DNA of 64,000 bases from an uncultured Croceitalea sp. (lineage in GTDB: Bacteria; Bacteroidota; Bacteroidia; Flavobacteriales; Flavobacteriaceae). Under the pieces are notes generated by a model. That model was not told the origin of the DNA. It did not search any database and saw only the letters and a list, made by a program, of their open reading frames with translations. This document shows, one piece after another, positions 62,801-64,000 of this stretch; within the stretch, counting starts at the first letter, position 1; every line of letters starts with the position of its first letter. The position numbers were made by a program, and so were the translations under genes. Where the stretch lies: contig CANMOV010000001.1 of NCBI GenBank assembly GCA_947499565.1, positions 1,478,640-1,542,639 on the forward strand, read 5' to 3'.

Positions 62801-63302
62801 TGTTAATCAGTGTAGATTTTTTTACAAATCCATAAGCATCACTCGAATTCCATTGATATCTATAAGTTAGCCCTAAATCTTCGTTTATTTCCTCAAAGAC
62901 AACCTTGTTACCATAATTGTTTTTATATAAGTTTCTATAAATTTTATATAAACCTGTATAATCATTTGAGAAAGGCTCCCATAAATAAATCTTATCTCCC
63001 GATTGCACTTGAAGAATAGTTTTACTCCCAGTAATATGTGCTGTCTCCGTTATTTTATCATCAGTATAATAAGGAAATAAAGATGATTCAGAATTTTGTC
63101 TACCTGCGGTAAGAGCACCATTACTAGATATAAACATCCAATGATTGGAATGACTTACGATGCTCATAAAAAATGGAGGCATAGCGTCATAGTTTGAAAT
63201 CTTATAGTAGCTCTCATTTTCAAACTGAACTATCTCGCCATTAATCTCTTTCTCTGTAGATTTTAGTTTTGAGTTACCTATGTAGATGTCTTTATCTAAC
63301 AT
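59844..63302 (-). CDS. Large glycan phosphorylase, GH94/GH149/GH161 clan
   Basis: A 1152-aa protein without signal peptide. The N-terminal third is beta-sandwich-like; a helical linker includes RNTRHFSNTLFNIMRGGTFD (about 370-390). The catalytic (alpha/alpha)6 part shows a putative general acid D533 in IGYWGDHQIIYLL, QRPEWNDANN (D654) like the DWND motif of GH94, and near the C-terminus KGAQQPGMTGQ like the HTPSxxGAQQPGM-type phosphate-site motif of cellobiose phosphorylases. Length and context fit beta-1,3-glucan phosphorylases (GH149 or GH161) that yield glucose-1-phosphate. The exact family needs an HMM; a hydrolase of the same fold is the alternative. Confidence 0.75.
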   Translation of the reverse strand: MLDKDIYIGNSKLKSTEKEINGEIVQFENESYYKISNYDAMPPFFMSIVSHSNHWMFISSNGALTAGRQNSESSLFPYYTDDKITETAHITGSKTILQVQSGDKIYLWEPFSNDYTGLYKIYRNLYKNNYGNKVVFEEINEDLGLTYRYQWNSSDAYGFVKKSTLINNTNNASEVTLLDGIQNIMPYGVNSALQNASSNLVDAYKKSELEADIGLGIYALSAIIVDRAEPSEALKATTVWSTGLQNCNYLVSSSQLDAFRNGKNLKQEINVKAKKGAYFLNADLALKPSTSKSWMTVAEVNQSIGDIAVISEKIKKEKNLFNLIEQDIELGSKQLVQLNAASDALQFTADKLRNTRHFSNTLFNIMRGGTFDDNYKIEHLDFVKYLQGANKNLYKQKEAVINKLASEFTLKDLRELAENDSDADFKRLAYEYMPLKFSRRHGDPSRPWNKFSINTVAEDGSKILDYEGNWRDIFQNWEALAHSYPAFVDSMIHKFLNASTFDGYNPYRVTKDGFDWEAIEPDDPWSYIGYWGDHQIIYLLKFLEFIENYYPGKLGSYFNERIFVYANVPYKIKDYKATLKNPKDTIVFDEELDLKIREERSVLGADGALLKSIDNSIYRVNLLEKLLATVLAKVSNFIPEGGIWMNTQRPEWNDANNALVGNGVSMVTLNYLRRFLTFFEKVVEELSEEKFKISKELITFFNEVRTNLSQNSSILSSTISNTERKLVMDGLGTAGSNYRDKIYNTGFSNQLKSLTKDDVLQFVQITLKYLEQSIDANKRSDNLYHSYNLMTVENDTEVSVSYLSEMLEGQVAALSSGYISSEDSLALLDGLKSSALFRDDQYSYLLYPNKELSRFVDKNTIPAKKIEQSALVQQLLKEDNIDIITKDINGAYHFNGSFNNADSLKRALSNLSPDKYGKLVKEDEPFLLSVFEEIFDHKSFTGRSGTFFGYEGLGSIYWHMVSKLLLAVQETCLRAINEGVSEETIGRLLEHYYEINEGIGVHKSPELYGAFPTDPYSHTPTGKGAQQPGMTGQVKEDILSRFGELGVSVEQGKVKFEPHLLRKDEFLKKNSEFKFLSVNGQLEQLLLKEGSLGFTYCQVPILYNLGEVMNITVYMNDKSRTVFEGSMLDSSTSASLFERKGEIQRIEVTIIK

Positions 63303-63332
63303 TAATTGATTTTGATGGTTGTAATGGTTGAA

Positions 63333-63367
63333 AAAGGCTAGTTGAATTTTATTTCAAACTAGCCTTT
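63333..63367 (-). terminator. Intrinsic terminator between glycan-binding gene and phosphorylase
   Basis: AAAGGCTAGTT - 13 nt - AACTAGCCTTT is a perfect 11-bp stem; on the minus strand it is followed by TTTTTC. It lies 21 nt after the stop of the gene at 63389 and 30 nt before the phosphorylase ATG. It would attenuate or end transcription from the upstream surface-protein genes. Confidence 0.75.
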
Positions 63368-63388
63368 ACTATTTATTCATTGCACTTT

Positions 63389-64000
63389 TTATTCCAGAAT
63401 TATATCATCGATATAATAAGTTTCCGATGAAGAAGTGGGGTTGTTCGCTGGATTAAAATCTGGTATTATAACAATGCCGTTATAAATACTTGGATCAAAA
63501 CTAGCTGGAACCACAGCCCCAAAATCAAAGGTTAACTCTACCCATTCATTTGCATTAGTAACGGTTTGTTGTAAACTATAATTTGGAATACCTGCATCTG
63601 TTGGTCTTCTCTGCAACTCAAACTGAAATACTACATTTGGTTTTGTAGAATAGACCTTTACTTTAAATGTTCTTGTTGTTGTCATATCTAAAGGTGAAGC
63701 AAAAACATTTTCCATACCTCCATAAAACTCTGTCCCTGCAGGTTTATTAAAAGTGTAGACATTAGCAGATGTATTAATTCCACCTGATACAGTATTTGCA
63801 GTGATTGACCCATTAACACTTGCAGGTTCAAAAACAGCACTAAATTCTTCTCCACTTTCAAAATCTGCTGGTAACGAAGATAAAGCGGTAACTCCGCCGC
63901 CGCCAGAGCCTCCATTGTCACACAGCCTAATGTTATCAAACTGAATAGTCCAATCTGCACTACCATCTCCTTGAGTACCATTATCCATAATCAAGGTAAT
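63389..64000 (-). CDS. C-terminal part of a putative surface glycan-binding protein (partial)
   Basis: At least 203 codons are present; the start is beyond the right edge. Two tandem beta-sandwich modules are seen: the end of one (WTIQFDNIRLCDNGG) and, after a Gly-rich hinge (GGSGGGG), a full module of about 160 residues (ALSSLPADFESGEEFSAVFE ... SETYYIDDIILE). The closing pattern, YYIDDI/FDNIRL, is typical of CBM-like galactose-binding folds used in SGBP or laminarin-binding proteins of PULs. It is probably the third protein after SusC/SusD. Substrate binding is inferred from context only. Confidence 0.7.
   Translation of the reverse strand: MTLIMDNGTQGDGSADWTIQFDNIRLCDNGGSGGGGVTALSSLPADFESGEEFSAVFEPASVNGSITANTVSGGINTSANVYTFNKPAGTEFYGGMENVFASPLDMTTTRTFKVKVYSTKPNVVFQFELQRRPTDAGIPNYSLQQTVTNANEWVELTFDFGAVVPASFDPSIYNGIVIIPDFNPANNPTSSSETYYIDDIILE

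Noticed and set aside
1-64000. CRISPR array or cas genes
   Set aside because: No regularly spaced short repeats and no Cas-like proteins were seen.

Overview
The window looks like chromosomal DNA of a marine member of the Flavobacteriaceae (Bacteroidota). This rests on its low GC, its promoter elements (TTG - 19/20 nt - TAnnTTTG ahead of a tRNA and of a BlaI-type regulator), a type III plus type II glutamine synthetase pair, RteC, LytTR and M56/BlaR1 regulators, many short lipoprotein signals, and a beta-glucan utilisation cluster. Genus is not determined.

Layout. (1) 1-14 kb is core metabolism and regulation: a partial lipoprotein, purM, an ECF sigma factor with a membrane-protein partner, a PLP-dependent threonine/serine dehydratase, divergent glutamine synthetases, a CarboxypepD_reg-like protein, a Na+/Ca2+ antiporter, a BlaI regulator with an unusual M56-M23-plug-repeat sensor, a 50-aa conserved-type small protein, apt and tRNA-Arg(ACG). 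(2) 14.16-32.08 kb is bracketed by two 143-bp direct repeats (140/143 identical) that begin inside the 3' end of tRNA-Arg. It reads as a decayed genomic island. It starts with a broken rteC and carries unrelated accessory genes: GNAT acetyltransferases (one frameshifted), an AraC regulator, a deaminase with a lipoprotein signal, a methyltransferase, M1 and M28 peptidases, alpha/beta hydrolases, a DinB fragment, a LytS/LytTR two-component pair and a beta-lactamase-family hydrolase. No integrase was found. (3) 32.4-36.9 kb has a membrane-bound LytTR regulator, two exported proteins of unknown role, and galK-galT. (4) 37.0-48.8 kb is a 12-gene minus-strand run for acyl-CoA metabolism: two acyl-CoA dehydrogenases, an acyl-CoA synthetase, three SDRs, a MaoC hydratase, two MDR oxidoreductases, a DUF4442 protein, a DUF1330 protein and an APH-type kinase beside an ACAD10/11-like dehydrogenase. 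That last pairing suggests breakdown of 4-hydroxy acids through phosphorylated intermediates. (5) 48.9-51.2 kb has a BASS-type transporter, a Crp/Fnr regulator and an orphan membrane protein. (6) 51.3-64.0 kb is a minus-strand beta-1,3/1,6-glucan (laminarin-type) cluster: three GH17 enzymes, a GH30 lipoprotein, two GPH-type MFS transporters, a very large GH94/GH149/GH161-clan phosphorylase and, at the window edge, the C-terminus of a putative glycan-binding surface protein. SusC/SusD homologues would be expected beyond position 64000.

How the parts work together (inference). Surface proteins would bind and cut laminarin-like glucan, lipoprotein GH17/GH30 enzymes would trim it in the periplasm, MFS carriers would import the products, and cytoplasmic GH17 enzymes plus the phosphorylase would finish degradation, releasing glucose-1-phosphate. 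galK/galT and the fatty-acid-type operon are separate catabolic modules. The tRNA-linked island is accessory DNA in an advanced state of decay, with at least three broken genes.
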